Shown piece after piece: positions 9,091-16,095 of a stretch of DNA of 64,000 bases. Under the pieces are notes generated by a model. It was not told the DNA's origin. It did not search any database and saw only the letters and a list, made by a program, of their open reading frames with translations. Numbering within the stretch: position 1 is the first letter of the stretch; each line of letters begins with the position of its first letter. The stretch spans positions 2,852,001-2,916,000 of the forward strand of contig NZ_CP073697.1 of the NCBI RefSeq assembly GCF_025264665.1, read 5' to 3'. Source of the stretch: Edaphobacter flagellatus (GTDB lineage Bacteria; Acidobacteriota; Terriglobia; Terriglobales; Acidobacteriaceae). Made by a program: the position numbers and the translations under genes.

Positions 9091-10419
9091 TTGAAGAAGC
9101 AGGCGCTTGGCGCACGCATATCAAGAGAGCTAGACAAGATTGGCCCCGGTCTCCGCAAGATCATTGGGAATACGGGCTGGCTGTTCGTTGATCGCGTTGT
9201 GCGTATGGGAATGGGACTGTTCGTTGGTGTGTGGGTTGCACGGTATCTCGGCCCAAACCAATTTGGCAGCCTGAATTTTGCTCTTTCATTTATTGCGTTG
9301 TTTAGTACTGCGACGACCCTTGGTCTGGAAGGGATCGTAATTCGAGAGCTGCTGCATAATCCAGAAGGTAAACGAGAAATTCTAGGTACAAGCCTCGCAC
9401 TTCGTGGCTTCGGTGGGCTTCTGTCAATTTTTGTATCGGTTGCCATTCTCCTGCTGATTCAATCCCATGATAAGCAGTCACTCCTGCTGGTCAGCATCCT
9501 TTCGCTCACGCTCGTCTTTCAGGCCTTCGATACGATTGATTGTCTTTTTCAATCGGAAGTCCGTTCCAAGATAACGGTATGGGCAAAGAATTCGGCTTTT
9601 CTCATTTTTGCGGGTATCAGGGTGGTGCTTATCCACCTAAAAGCCCCCGTTTGGGCATTTGCTGCGGCGTATACAGGCGAAATCGCTCTTGGCGCGATCG
9701 GTCTGGTATTTGGGTACCGATTGTCAGGCGGTCGAATATTCTCATGGCGTGTTCAAAAAACTACGGCCGTTCAACTTCTCAAGGAGAGTTGGCCAAACAT
9801 CTTCTCCGCATTGGCCATTATGGTTTATATGCGACTTGATATGGTCATGCTCAAGATGATGCAGGGAGATTTTGCGGTTGGTCTATATTCAGCAGCAACC
9901 AGAGTGTCGGAGGTCTGGTATTTCATCCCGATGGCGATCGTCTCCTCCGTCTCTCCGGCTATCATGCGAGCAAAGGATACTCCGGAACTCCTCTATGACA
10001 GGCTTCGTAAGCTCTTTTCCCTGATGACTGTTACAGCCTATGGCACGGGCTCAATCATGGCACTCGCTTCTCCCGTGATCATCCGAATTCTCTATTCGAA
10101 GAGCTATAGCGGTGCCGCGCCCGTTCTCGCTGTTCACGCCTGGGCATCAATCTTCGTTTTTTTGGGAGTTGCGCAATCACCGTGGAACTTGTCCCAGAAT
10201 CTGCTGAAGCAATCCCTGTACAACACTCTCGCGGGTGCAATCATCAACTTCGCAATGAACCTGTATCTGATTCCACGATATTCGGCGATGGGGGCGGCTA
10301 TCGCAACGGTTGTTTCGTATGCGATTTCGGGGGTATTTGCAAACGCGTTCAGTAGTCGGATGAGACCTATTTTCTATATGCAGGTAAGGGCACTTATTCC
10401 AGGACGCTTTTGGGTCTAA
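9091..10419 (+). CDS. Wzx-like polysaccharide flippase (MATE/MVF superfamily)
   Basis: The 442-residue protein has about twelve membrane spans and opens with an amphipathic segment followed by NTGWLFVDRVVRMGMGLFVG and ARYLGPNQFGSLNFALSF, the recognisable N-terminal signature of Wzx/RfbX flippases. Such proteins move undecaprenyl-linked repeat units across the inner membrane before Wzy polymerisation. The proposed start is TTG at 9091 with GAAGGGCGCAGAG upstream; no better start with an ATG is visible. It is the last gene before the tRNA-Ile2 locus and closes the polysaccharide cluster. Confidence 0.88.
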   Translation: MKKQALGARISRELDKIGPGLRKIIGNTGWLFVDRVVRMGMGLFVGVWVARYLGPNQFGSLNFALSFIALFSTATTLGLEGIVIRELLHNPEGKREILGTSLALRGFGGLLSIFVSVAILLLIQSHDKQSLLLVSILSLTLVFQAFDTIDCLFQSEVRSKITVWAKNSAFLIFAGIRVVLIHLKAPVWAFAAAYTGEIALGAIGLVFGYRLSGGRIFSWRVQKTTAVQLLKESWPNIFSALAIMVYMRLDMVMLKMMQGDFAVGLYSAATRVSEVWYFIPMAIVSSVSPAIMRAKDTPELLYDRLRKLFSLMTVTAYGTGSIMALASPVIIRILYSKSYSGAAPVLAVHAWASIFVFLGVAQSPWNLSQNLLKQSLYNTLAGAIINFAMNLYLIPRYSAMGAAIATVVSYAISGVFANAFSSRMRPIFYMQVRALIPGRFWV

Positions 10420-10500
10420 AGATTGCGAGGGGTGTTAAGTGCCGCCCCATGCAGTATCGCAATCCGGTACTGTACTTCAAATCTGTGCGTTTTGTAGCTT

Positions 10501-10576
<76 letters not shown>

Positions 10577-10595
10577 GTAATTTCTTGAGTTTAGC

Positions 10596-10633
10596 AGACA
10601 CTCGGATGCCGATATAGGTGTCCAGGAGTGTCC
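10596..10633. repeat. left cluster of GTGTCC motifs (putative recombinase arm sites)
   Basis: Three copies of RGTGTC(C) are seen: an inverted AGACACT at 10596-10602, GGTGTCC at 10617-10623 and AGTGTCC at 10627-10633. The last two are ten bases apart, about one helical turn, and the final one ends immediately before the integrase start codon at 10635. The same motif recurs at the right end of the element. Short motifs repeated at both ends are what arm-type integrase or excisionase sites look like; this role is inference. Confidence 0.5.
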
Positions 10634-10634
10634 A

Positions 10635-10892
10635 ATGTACGAAAAAAAAGGCATGTACTTTGCAGACTGGCGCGATAAGAAGGGCGTCCGTCATCGCAAA
10701 TCGTTCGCAACCGCAGAGGCCGCTCTGCTCTATGAGGCGGCGCAGAAGCCGAAACGCCTGGGAAAAACGGAGGGCCGTCCGGTCTTACCGTGGCGGCCAG
10801 AGTCCAGCAATATCGAATCGCGCCTGGCACTCATCACGGATGGGCTGCGCGCGCTCTGGTCGGAGCTTGTGGAAGTCTGCGGCCTTCTCAAC
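10635..10892 (+). pseudogene. N-terminal part of the element integrase, in a different frame from the catalytic part
   Basis: ATG 10635 has an excellent ribosome-binding site (AGGAG, six bases upstream). The frame reads MYEKKGMYFADWRDKKGVRHRKSF, a typical arm-type DNA-binding domain of tyrosine recombinases, and stays protein-like to about LRALWSELVEVCGL. After roughly base 10890 this frame turns into serine/threonine-rich sequence and ends at 11102, while sensible integrase sequence continues one base back in the frame of 10790-11638. A one-base deletion near 10885-10895 explains this best. Programmed -1 frameshifting or a sequencing error are alternatives. Confidence 0.6.
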
Positions 10893-11638
10893 TCACCGCC
10901 CGAGTCGTCCGCCTCGTCAACGGCCACATCGAAAACTCAGACAACCACTTCACCCGAAAGAACCGCTCCAACGCTGTCCGCTGGCTCCTCCGCAAGCTCG
11001 AAAACGAAGGTGCCCCACCCCTCGCGCAAGAAGTCGTCACCGTCAACCAACCAAGGCCGCGCAACGTCACATCCACCGAAGTCGAGCGGCAACGTATCCT
11101 GAGCGCCGCGCCGCCGCATCTTCGGTGCTGGCTGTTGCTCTGCTCGGACTTGGCCATCCGGTCAGGCACGGCGGCGCGGCTGACGCCGGAAAACTACGAC
11201 CCGGTACGGCGCGAACTGATCTTCACCACGAAGTATCAGGCCCGCCAGCGGCTACCAGTCACGGCGGAACTCGCAGCATTGCTCGACCGCTGCAAAGAAC
11301 CGGCCGTGCCGTTCGTCGCGCAGCTTCCTCGCTCAACGGCAACGCACCAACAGCCGCTCCACGCTCTCGGCCACATGGACGCGAATTCGCTACGCAAGCT
11401 GTTCGCCAAGCTGCGGCAGAAGCTAGGCATCAGGCGCAAACTCACCGCTCACGACCTCCGCCGCACAACAGCGACGCGCGTCTACGACGCGACGCGCGAT
11501 GTGCGACTGGTGCAAGCCCTCCTAGGGCACGGCGATCTGGGTTCGACGCTGTGGTATCTCGATCACCATCTGACGCCAGTTCCAGTGTCCGCGCTCGAAC
11601 TCGCCAAACTCAACACGGAAACGGAGACGATTCAATGA
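10790..11638 (+). CDS. tyrosine recombinase (phage-type integrase), core-binding and catalytic part
   Basis: This frame carries the catalytic set of tyrosine recombinases: the first arginine in LCSDLAIRSGTAARL, HDLRR (His-x-x-Arg), LGHGD and the nucleophilic tyrosine in STLWYLDHH near the C-terminus. The segment before it (LVNGHIENSDNHFTRKNRSN) resembles the SAM-like core-binding domain. The enzyme would cut and rejoin DNA at the tRNA repeat. The GTG at 10790 has no ribosome-binding site, and residues before about base 10890 look out of frame, so the true N-terminus is the separate frame beginning at 10635. The stop overlaps the next start (ATGA). Confidence 0.75.
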   Translation: MAARVQQYRIAPGTHHGWAARALVGACGSLRPSQLTARVVRLVNGHIENSDNHFTRKNRSNAVRWLLRKLENEGAPPLAQEVVTVNQPRPRNVTSTEVERQRILSAAPPHLRCWLLLCSDLAIRSGTAARLTPENYDPVRRELIFTTKYQARQRLPVTAELAALLDRCKEPAVPFVAQLPRSTATHQQPLHALGHMDANSLRKLFAKLRQKLGIRRKLTAHDLRRTTATRVYDATRDVRLVQALLGHGDLGSTLWYLDHHLTPVPVSALELAKLNTETETIQ

Positions 11639-12027
11639 CGCAAAGAGACAGAAAGATTGCGGGCCTCGTGCATGATCTGCGCGCAGTGCTCGACGGCAGA
11701 AGGGTAGTAACGCTGATGGCGTCGAGCGGCGAGTTGTCGATGGTCGTCGCAGTCGAAGACGCCATTCAGCATTGTGTTCGCACCGCCAAGAGCACGTACG
11801 ACGCCAGCATCGCGGATCACAAGTCCGAGATTGACGCAAAGACGGAGGCGGCAGAGGCGTACGTCTTCGCGCTGCCCGAGTTGAACAACGTGGCCAGCGT
11901 CCGCTGCTTCATCGCGGCAGTCGCTGCTGGTGTGCGGCGCGGCTTCATCCCGGGCCAGCAGGCGCGTTTGCTGCTCTATACCGCGCAGCTTCAGCTAGCG
12001 GCCATGACGCGGAAGGTGGTGGCCTGA
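11635..12027 (+). CDS. hypothetical protein of the tRNA-Ile2 element
   Basis: The 130-residue protein starts MTQRDRKIAGLVHDLRAVLDG at an ATG overlapping the integrase stop by four bases. It is predicted to be mostly helical, with no transmembrane segment and no family I recognise. A much longer open frame extends upstream to 10618, but its N-terminal part is an Arg/Pro/Ser-rich shadow of the integrase, so I use the coupled ATG. Its TGA overlaps the next ATG (TGATG). Position directly after the recombinase would suit an accessory or regulatory role, but nothing in the sequence shows it. Confidence 0.6.
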   Translation: MTQRDRKIAGLVHDLRAVLDGRRVVTLMASSGELSMVVAVEDAIQHCVRTAKSTYDASIADHKSEIDAKTEAAEAYVFALPELNNVASVRCFIAAVAAGVRRGFIPGQQARLLLYTAQLQLAAMTRKVVA

Positions 12028-12293
12028 TGCTCACAGTCACAGCGTCTCTTTGGTTCGTCACCAACTGCGCCGAGTGCTGCACTGAGGTCGAGAAGGTGAC
12101 ACGCGCCGCGATACGCGACGCGCAGGTTACCAAGCTCACCATCTCTGCCGGGCACAAGCACTGTCACCCGGTCGAAGAGAGCAAAGGCAAAGACCTAGCG
12201 CAGCCGCCTTCGGCGGCCGCGCTCGAAGCTGCCGGGCAGCAGACGCTACCCGGCACACTCGACGGCTCGTTGCCCTACGTGGAGGGCCAATGA
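12027..12293 (+). CDS. hypothetical small Cys/His-containing protein of the element
   Basis: The 88-residue product has a cysteine cluster NCAECC at residues 13-18 and a histidine/cysteine cluster GHKHCHP at about residues 42-48, spaced so that one zinc ion could be bound. The remainder is polar and Ala/Pro-rich. No family is recognised. It is coupled to both neighbours by overlapping stop and start codons (TGATG before, ATGA after), as in compact phage or satellite operons. The zinc site is a reading of the residue pattern only. Confidence 0.5.
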   Translation: MLTVTASLWFVTNCAECCTEVEKVTRAAIRDAQVTKLTISAGHKHCHPVEESKGKDLAQPPSAAALEAAGQQTLPGTLDGSLPYVEGQ

Positions 12294-12691
12294 TTCGCGC
12301 CGTGCTGCCAATCGATCTGCCGGAGTCGCTGGCGCGTCTGGTGGACGCGACCGATGACGTAGTCACGGCAGCGGAGAGTGTGGCGAACAGCTACAGCGCA
12401 GGCGGCGGTTACACCGCCAATCTGTCGCTGAACCTGCGACGGCTCGAAGCCGTTGTGCGTGTGTGGCGGGCCGCGCTTGAGGCCATGTCGCTCGACTCTG
12501 ACACCAACGGTTTCGACCGTTCAACGAGGTATAGCAATGGGCAAACTTTCGACGCTGCAAGCAGCGACAGTGAGGGTGGAGAAACATCCGGCGAGCGGTG
12601 GGCCGAAGGAACGGCCACCACGGAGCGCAAGCCGCCGCACCGCGCATCAACCCGCGCGTCCGCACAACCGCGCGGCTCCGGAGCCACGTAG
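12290..12691 (+). CDS. hypothetical protein of the element
   Basis: The 133-residue frame opens with MIRAVLPIDLPESLARLVDAT and a helical region rich in Ala, Leu and Arg (LNLRRLEAVVRVWRAALEAM) up to about residue 65, then becomes low-complexity Ser/Thr/Glu/Arg sequence. The start overlaps the previous stop (ATGA). The helical first half looks like a real domain, but the tail overlaps another possible small gene starting at 12537, so the C-terminal part may be only disordered linker. No function is assigned. Confidence 0.45.
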   Translation: MIRAVLPIDLPESLARLVDATDDVVTAAESVANSYSAGGGYTANLSLNLRRLEAVVRVWRAALEAMSLDSDTNGFDRSTRYSNGQTFDAASSDSEGGETSGERWAEGTATTERKPPHRASTRASAQPRGSGAT

Positions 12692-12710
12692 TAAGGTGCA
12701 CAAGCCCTGA
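12537..12710 (+). CDS. possible small basic protein overlapping the previous gene
   Basis: ATG 12537 is preceded by GAGG at a good distance (about seven bases) and opens a 57-residue, strongly basic protein starting MGKLSTLQAATVRVEKHP and rich in Arg, Pro and His afterwards. It overlaps the 3' end of the 12290 gene in another frame and stops just before a terminator hairpin, so it could be the last gene of the element operon. The support is the ribosome-binding site and terminator position only. Confidence 0.3.
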   Translation: MGKLSTLQAATVRVEKHPASGGPKERPPRSASRRTAHQPARPHNRAAPEPRSKVHKP

Positions 12711-12715
12711 CCATC

Positions 12716-12740
12716 AGCCCTGCCCCACGGCAGGGCTTTT
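12716..12740 (+). terminator. rho-independent terminator of the element operon
   Basis: A nine-base perfect stem AGCCCTGCC / GGCAGGGCT with a four-base loop (CCAC) is followed directly by TTTT. It lies just after the last small open frame (ending 12710) and marks the end of the integrase-led operon. Confidence 0.8.
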
Positions 12741-13500
12741 GCTTGGACGCATCGCAGGGCCTATGGAAAGTGAGCAAGCGCGTGGCGGGCCATCAGGGCG
12801 CGAATACAGAGGGGCGCTCGCACACTTCCCACAGGCCCGACGACGATCTCACTCGGCATCGGTGGCGACCGAAGCGAGCCGGGACACATCCGTGGGCGGA
12901 CTCGCGCCGCGCTGTCGCCTGTGGCGAGGACACAGTGTCAGCAAAATGTGCTCCTCCTTATCTCCGCTGCGCTTGCGCTCCGCTCCGTTCGTCGTCGGGC
13001 ATCGCCGCCAGCGCGGGGCCCCTGCCCCGCCCACGGCAGGCCACGCGCCACGGCCAAGTGCGCGCCGTGTCACGCGTCCCGCGTGGGCCCTGCGCTACGC
13101 TCCGGTCGCTGGCGGCTCCCGGCTGCGGCTGTGCCTCCGCTGCGTGGCACACAACGCCACGCGCTCCGGTGCCCGCGCTCGCGGTGCTCGCGCGGCTACG
13201 CCGCTGCCGGGCCGGGCGCGCTGGTTCCGCGTGCCTGCGGCAGCGCGGTGCGCCCGTCCCGTCACCGCCCTCCCGCTTCCGCGCGGGGGCGCGTGGGCCG
13301 CAAGGCCCCCCACGCGCTCAACTGCCCGCGCGTCCCCCTTCGGGGGCCCCGCGCAAAAACACCCCACCCCACCCCAAAGAAAAACGGCGGCGATGAGGTA
13401 TCCGCTGCCTCACCAACCGCCGCCGCGCGTGACTCACTGCCGGAAAGAAATGGGAACCGCCAGTGCTGAAATCGAGCCTAGCAGAGAGAGAAAAAACGCA
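12741..13500. other. very GC-rich element tail without a supported gene
   Basis: Open frames run through this stretch on both strands, but their products are Arg/Pro/Ala-rich shadows without start signals, so I call no gene. The sequence is dense in short CG-rich words (GCGCTCCG, GCTCCGCTCCG, GGCGGC). Near its end is a two-stage hairpin: CGGCGGC at 13385-13391 pairs with GCCGCCG at 13419-13425, and inside it TGAGG at 13394-13398 pairs with CCTCA at 13408-13412. This could be a replication or transfer origin, a structured RNA or decayed sequence; nothing decides among them. Confidence 0.4.
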
Positions 13501-13570
13501 GGTGTCCACTTTCTTTTGGACACTAGCGCGAGTACGAAGTTATAAAAGGAATCGGCAGATGTCCGGGTGT

Positions 13571-13572
<2 letters not shown>
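13501..13572. repeat. right cluster of GTGTCC motifs (putative recombinase arm sites)
   Basis: GGTGTCC at 13501-13507 and its inverted form GGACACT at 13518-13524 make a small palindrome. ATGTCC at 13559-13564 and GGTGTCC at 13566-13572 follow, the last entering the 53-base repeat. The motifs match the cluster beside the integrase start at the left end of the element, which suggests protein-binding sites used in integration and excision. Confidence 0.5.
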
Positions 13573-13623
<51 letters not shown>

Positions 13624-13765
13624 TTTGATTTTCGCTGCGCTTGTAAGGCGGGTCGAGAGCCTTTGGTGCAGAGTTCGGCTCTTCATCGATTGTAAATGTT
13701 TCCTGCTAGCTGGCTTGCGGCGATATGCTGGCAGCGATGATTCTTGATGGAGTGGGTGGGTTCTG

Positions 13766-15106
13766 ATGCCGCAGATGCGTTGGGATGAAGCTCGCGGCGT
13801 GGGTGCGATGCGTGGTGTTCCTGGGCGGCGATGGGGGATTGCGTGGCTGCTGGGGATCGGCGTGCTGGTCAACTACCTGGACCGCGTGAATCTATCGGTA
13901 TCGCATGCGGCGTTGTACTCGGCGTTTGGGATCTCGAATATCACGTTTGGATATCTATCCGGTGCATACAACTGGACGTATGCGCTGTGCCAGCTTCCGA
14001 TCGGCGTTTTGCTGGATCGCTTCGGCGTGAAGAAGGTAGGGCGCATTGGAACGTTTCTGTGGAGCATCGCGTCGTTTCTTGCTGCGGCTGCACCGAGCAT
14101 TGGCTGGCTGTTTGGGGCGAGGCTGTTGCTGGGTGTAGGCGAGGCACCGACGTTTCCTGCGAATGCGAAGGCAGTCGGTTCCTGGTTTCCGCCGGAGGAG
14201 CGCGGGTTTGCGACGTCGATCTTCGATGCGGCGGCGAAGTTTGCCTCGGCGGTGGGCGTGCCGGTGCTGGGCGTGCTGCTGCTGAAAGCGGGCTGGCGGT
14301 GGAGCTTCTTTATCACGGGCCTGGTGAGTCTTGCGTACTTTGGTCTGTTCTGGAAGCGGTATCGCGATCCGGGCGAAGACCCGGAGTTGAAGCGAGCGGA
14401 GCTGGAGCATATTCGCGGCCGCTTTCTTACGGACCCCGGTGCGCCTTCATCGCTGCTGCCAGAAGAGAGCTCATCGCTGAGTTATTTGCTGACGCGGAAA
14501 AAAGTGGTTGGATTGGCGCTGGGGTTCGGATCGTACAACTACGTCTTTTATCTGTTGCTGACCTGGTTGCCGACCTATCTCTCGACGGAGCTTGGTATCG
14601 ATCTGCTGCACTCGTTTCTGTACACGGGCGTGCCGTGGCTGTTTGCGACGTTGACGGATCTTGCAGGCGGATGGACGGCAGACAGACTGATTCAGAGCGG
14701 CCGCGATGCGAGTGCGGTGCGCAAGGCGTTTCTGGTGGCTGGGCTGGCATGTGGAGTGGGGATTGTTGGTGCAGCACATGCGCATACGGCGATGCGTGCA
14801 TTGCTGTGGATCAGTATCTCGCTGGGTGGGTTGGCGGCTGCGGCTCCAGTGGGCTGGTCGGTGCCGTCGCTGATTGCGCCGCGTGGAAGTGTGGGCTCGG
14901 TGGGCGGGATTATCAATCTGTCGAATCAGCTTTCGGGGATTTTTGCCCCGATCATTACGGGGTATGTCGTGACGAAGACGCACGCCTATGCGTGGGCGTT
15001 TGGGATCGCGGCAGCCTATCTGCTGGTGGGGATTGCCGGGTACATCTTCCTGCTTGGACGGATTGAGCAAGTGCCGGCGGAGGGTTCGAGCTTCGCTCGA
15101 ACTTGA
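13766..15106 (+). CDS. MFS transporter, sugar-acid (ACS/hexuronate-type) family
   Basis: The 446-residue protein has twelve predicted membrane helices with a central cytoplasmic loop around residues 200-235. Signatures of the anion:cation symporter branch are present: NYLDRVNLSVSHAA in helix 1 and GVLLDRFGVKKVGR between helices 2 and 3. Family members import hexuronates, galactonate, glucarate and similar acids with protons. The following SDR and zinc dehydrogenase genes, on the opposite strand, would suit sugar-acid catabolism. The first ATG of the frame is used; ATG 13808 (MRGVPGRRWG) is a possible later start. Confidence 0.8.
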   Translation: MPQMRWDEARGVGAMRGVPGRRWGIAWLLGIGVLVNYLDRVNLSVSHAALYSAFGISNITFGYLSGAYNWTYALCQLPIGVLLDRFGVKKVGRIGTFLWSIASFLAAAAPSIGWLFGARLLLGVGEAPTFPANAKAVGSWFPPEERGFATSIFDAAAKFASAVGVPVLGVLLLKAGWRWSFFITGLVSLAYFGLFWKRYRDPGEDPELKRAELEHIRGRFLTDPGAPSSLLPEESSSLSYLLTRKKVVGLALGFGSYNYVFYLLLTWLPTYLSTELGIDLLHSFLYTGVPWLFATLTDLAGGWTADRLIQSGRDASAVRKAFLVAGLACGVGIVGAAHAHTAMRALLWISISLGGLAAAAPVGWSVPSLIAPRGSVGSVGGIINLSNQLSGIFAPIITGYVVTKTHAYAWAFGIAAAYLLVGIAGYIFLLGRIEQVPAEGSSFART

Positions 15107-15114
15107 AAAGCAGA

Positions 15115-15138
15115 TTCCTCGACTTCGCCGGAATGACA
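15115..15138. repeat. dispersed GGAATGACA-type repeat, copy 1
   Basis: A short form of an intergenic repeat (TTCCTCGACTTCGCCGGAATGACA) that recurs at 15998-16038, 33090-33118 and 43204-43234. All copies lie between genes, and all but the last end in GGAATGACA. Confidence 0.5.
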
Positions 15139-15154
15139 AAGGGTGATGAACGAA

Positions 15155-15940
15155 CTACTTCTTCACGGTGGCGCGGGTTGAGCCGGTGGTGATGCCTCCG
15201 TCGACTAACAGCGTCTGGCCGGTGACGTAGCGGCTGGATTCGGAGGCGAGGAAGACGACGGCTCCGTCGAGGTCGTTGGGTTGGCCGGGTCGCTTCATGG
15301 GAATGCGGTCGACGAGGTACTCGACCCAGCCCGGGTCTTCGTACATGACGGCGTTCTGCGCGGTCTTGAACCAGCCAGGGGCGAGGCAGTTGACGGTGAT
15401 CCCGTGTTTTCCCCAGTCGTCGGCGAGGCTCATGGTGAGCTGCTTAATGCCGCCTCGGCTTGCGGTGTAAGGAGCGAGACCCGCGTAGCCAAAGACACTG
15501 GTGACGGAGCCGATGTTGATGATGCGTCCGTAATTGTAGGGGACCATCTGGCGTGCGATGTGCTGCGCCACGAAGAAGGCTCCACGCAGGTTGGTGTCGA
15601 GGATGAGGTTCCAGTCGTCCCAGGTGACTTCGAGCGCGGGCTTGCGCACGTTGCAGCCTGCGTTGTTGACGAGGATGTGAATCTGCGGGAAGGCCTTTGC
15701 AGCCTCGGCGGCCATGGATTCGATGCTGTCTTTGTCGCGTACATCAAGTGAGAGAGCGACGGCTTTGCGTCCGAGCGATTCGATCTCGGCGACGAAGGCG
15801 TCACAGTCTTCTTTATGGCGAGCGGTGACGATAAGGTCGGCTCCGGATTTGGCGAGTGCGCGGCCGAGGTACTGGCCGAGTCCGCGGCTGGCTCCGGTGA
15901 CGAGGGCGACCTGGCCGGTGAGGTCGAAGAGCGGGTTCAT
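15155..15940 (-). CDS. short-chain dehydrogenase/reductase (gluconate 5-dehydrogenase-like) with altered catalytic lysine
   Basis: The 261-residue protein has the classical SDR order: TGASRGLG cofactor loop (residues 16-23), NNAG, the serine in INIGSVTS, then PYTASRGG. The C-terminal half (LTMSLADDWGKHGITVNCLAPGW) is typical of sugar dehydrogenases of the gluconate 5-dehydrogenase group. The Tyr-x-x-x-Lys motif reads Tyr-Thr-Ala-Ser-Arg here: the codon is CGA, so the catalytic lysine is replaced by arginine. Activity may be altered. Its neighbour is a zinc dehydrogenase; a pair of SDR and zinc enzyme also forms the L-idonate pathway (IdnO, IdnD), an analogy only. Confidence 0.8.
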   Translation of the reverse strand: MNPLFDLTGQVALVTGASRGLGQYLGRALAKSGADLIVTARHKEDCDAFVAEIESLGRKAVALSLDVRDKDSIESMAAEAAKAFPQIHILVNNAGCNVRKPALEVTWDDWNLILDTNLRGAFFVAQHIARQMVPYNYGRIINIGSVTSVFGYAGLAPYTASRGGIKQLTMSLADDWGKHGITVNCLAPGWFKTAQNAVMYEDPGWVEYLVDRIPMKRPGQPNDLDGAVVFLASESSRYVTGQTLLVDGGITTGSTRATVKK

Positions 15941-15997
15941 GGGTGGGTGATCTCCGTTAGAGGTCGTGGCTGGTTAGGTACTGTAAAAATGCGGGGG

Positions 15998-16038
15998 TTC
16001 CTCGACTCCGCGACTGCGTCGCTTCGCTCGGAATGACA
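15998..16038. repeat. dispersed GGAATGACA-type repeat, copy 2
   Basis: The longest copy of the repeat, containing CGACTGCGTCGCTTCGCTCG followed by GAATGACA. It is followed by three to four imperfect copies of ACATCAAAAA-like words up to about 16095, between the SDR and zinc dehydrogenase genes. Confidence 0.55.
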
Positions 16039-16095
16039 CATCCAAAAACATCAAATGGGACATCAAGAACGTCGAAGACACATCAAAAAACTGCA

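Noticed and set aside
10760..10766. Programmed -1 frameshift site G GGA AAA in the integrase
   Set aside because: The frame and phase fit, but the original frame still looks protein-like for another 120 bases, so a later one-base deletion explains the data better; kept as an alternative only.
10618..12027. 469-residue open frame over the integrase
   Set aside because: The first about 340 residues are an Arg/Pro/Ser-rich shadow of the integrase frames; only the part from ATG 11635 looks like a gene and is coupled to the integrase stop.
12598..13545. Long open frames (up to 315 residues) in the GC-rich element tail
   Set aside because: Arg/Pro/Ala-rich composition in several frames at once, no ribosome-binding site and a terminator just upstream; typical of GC-rich non-coding DNA.
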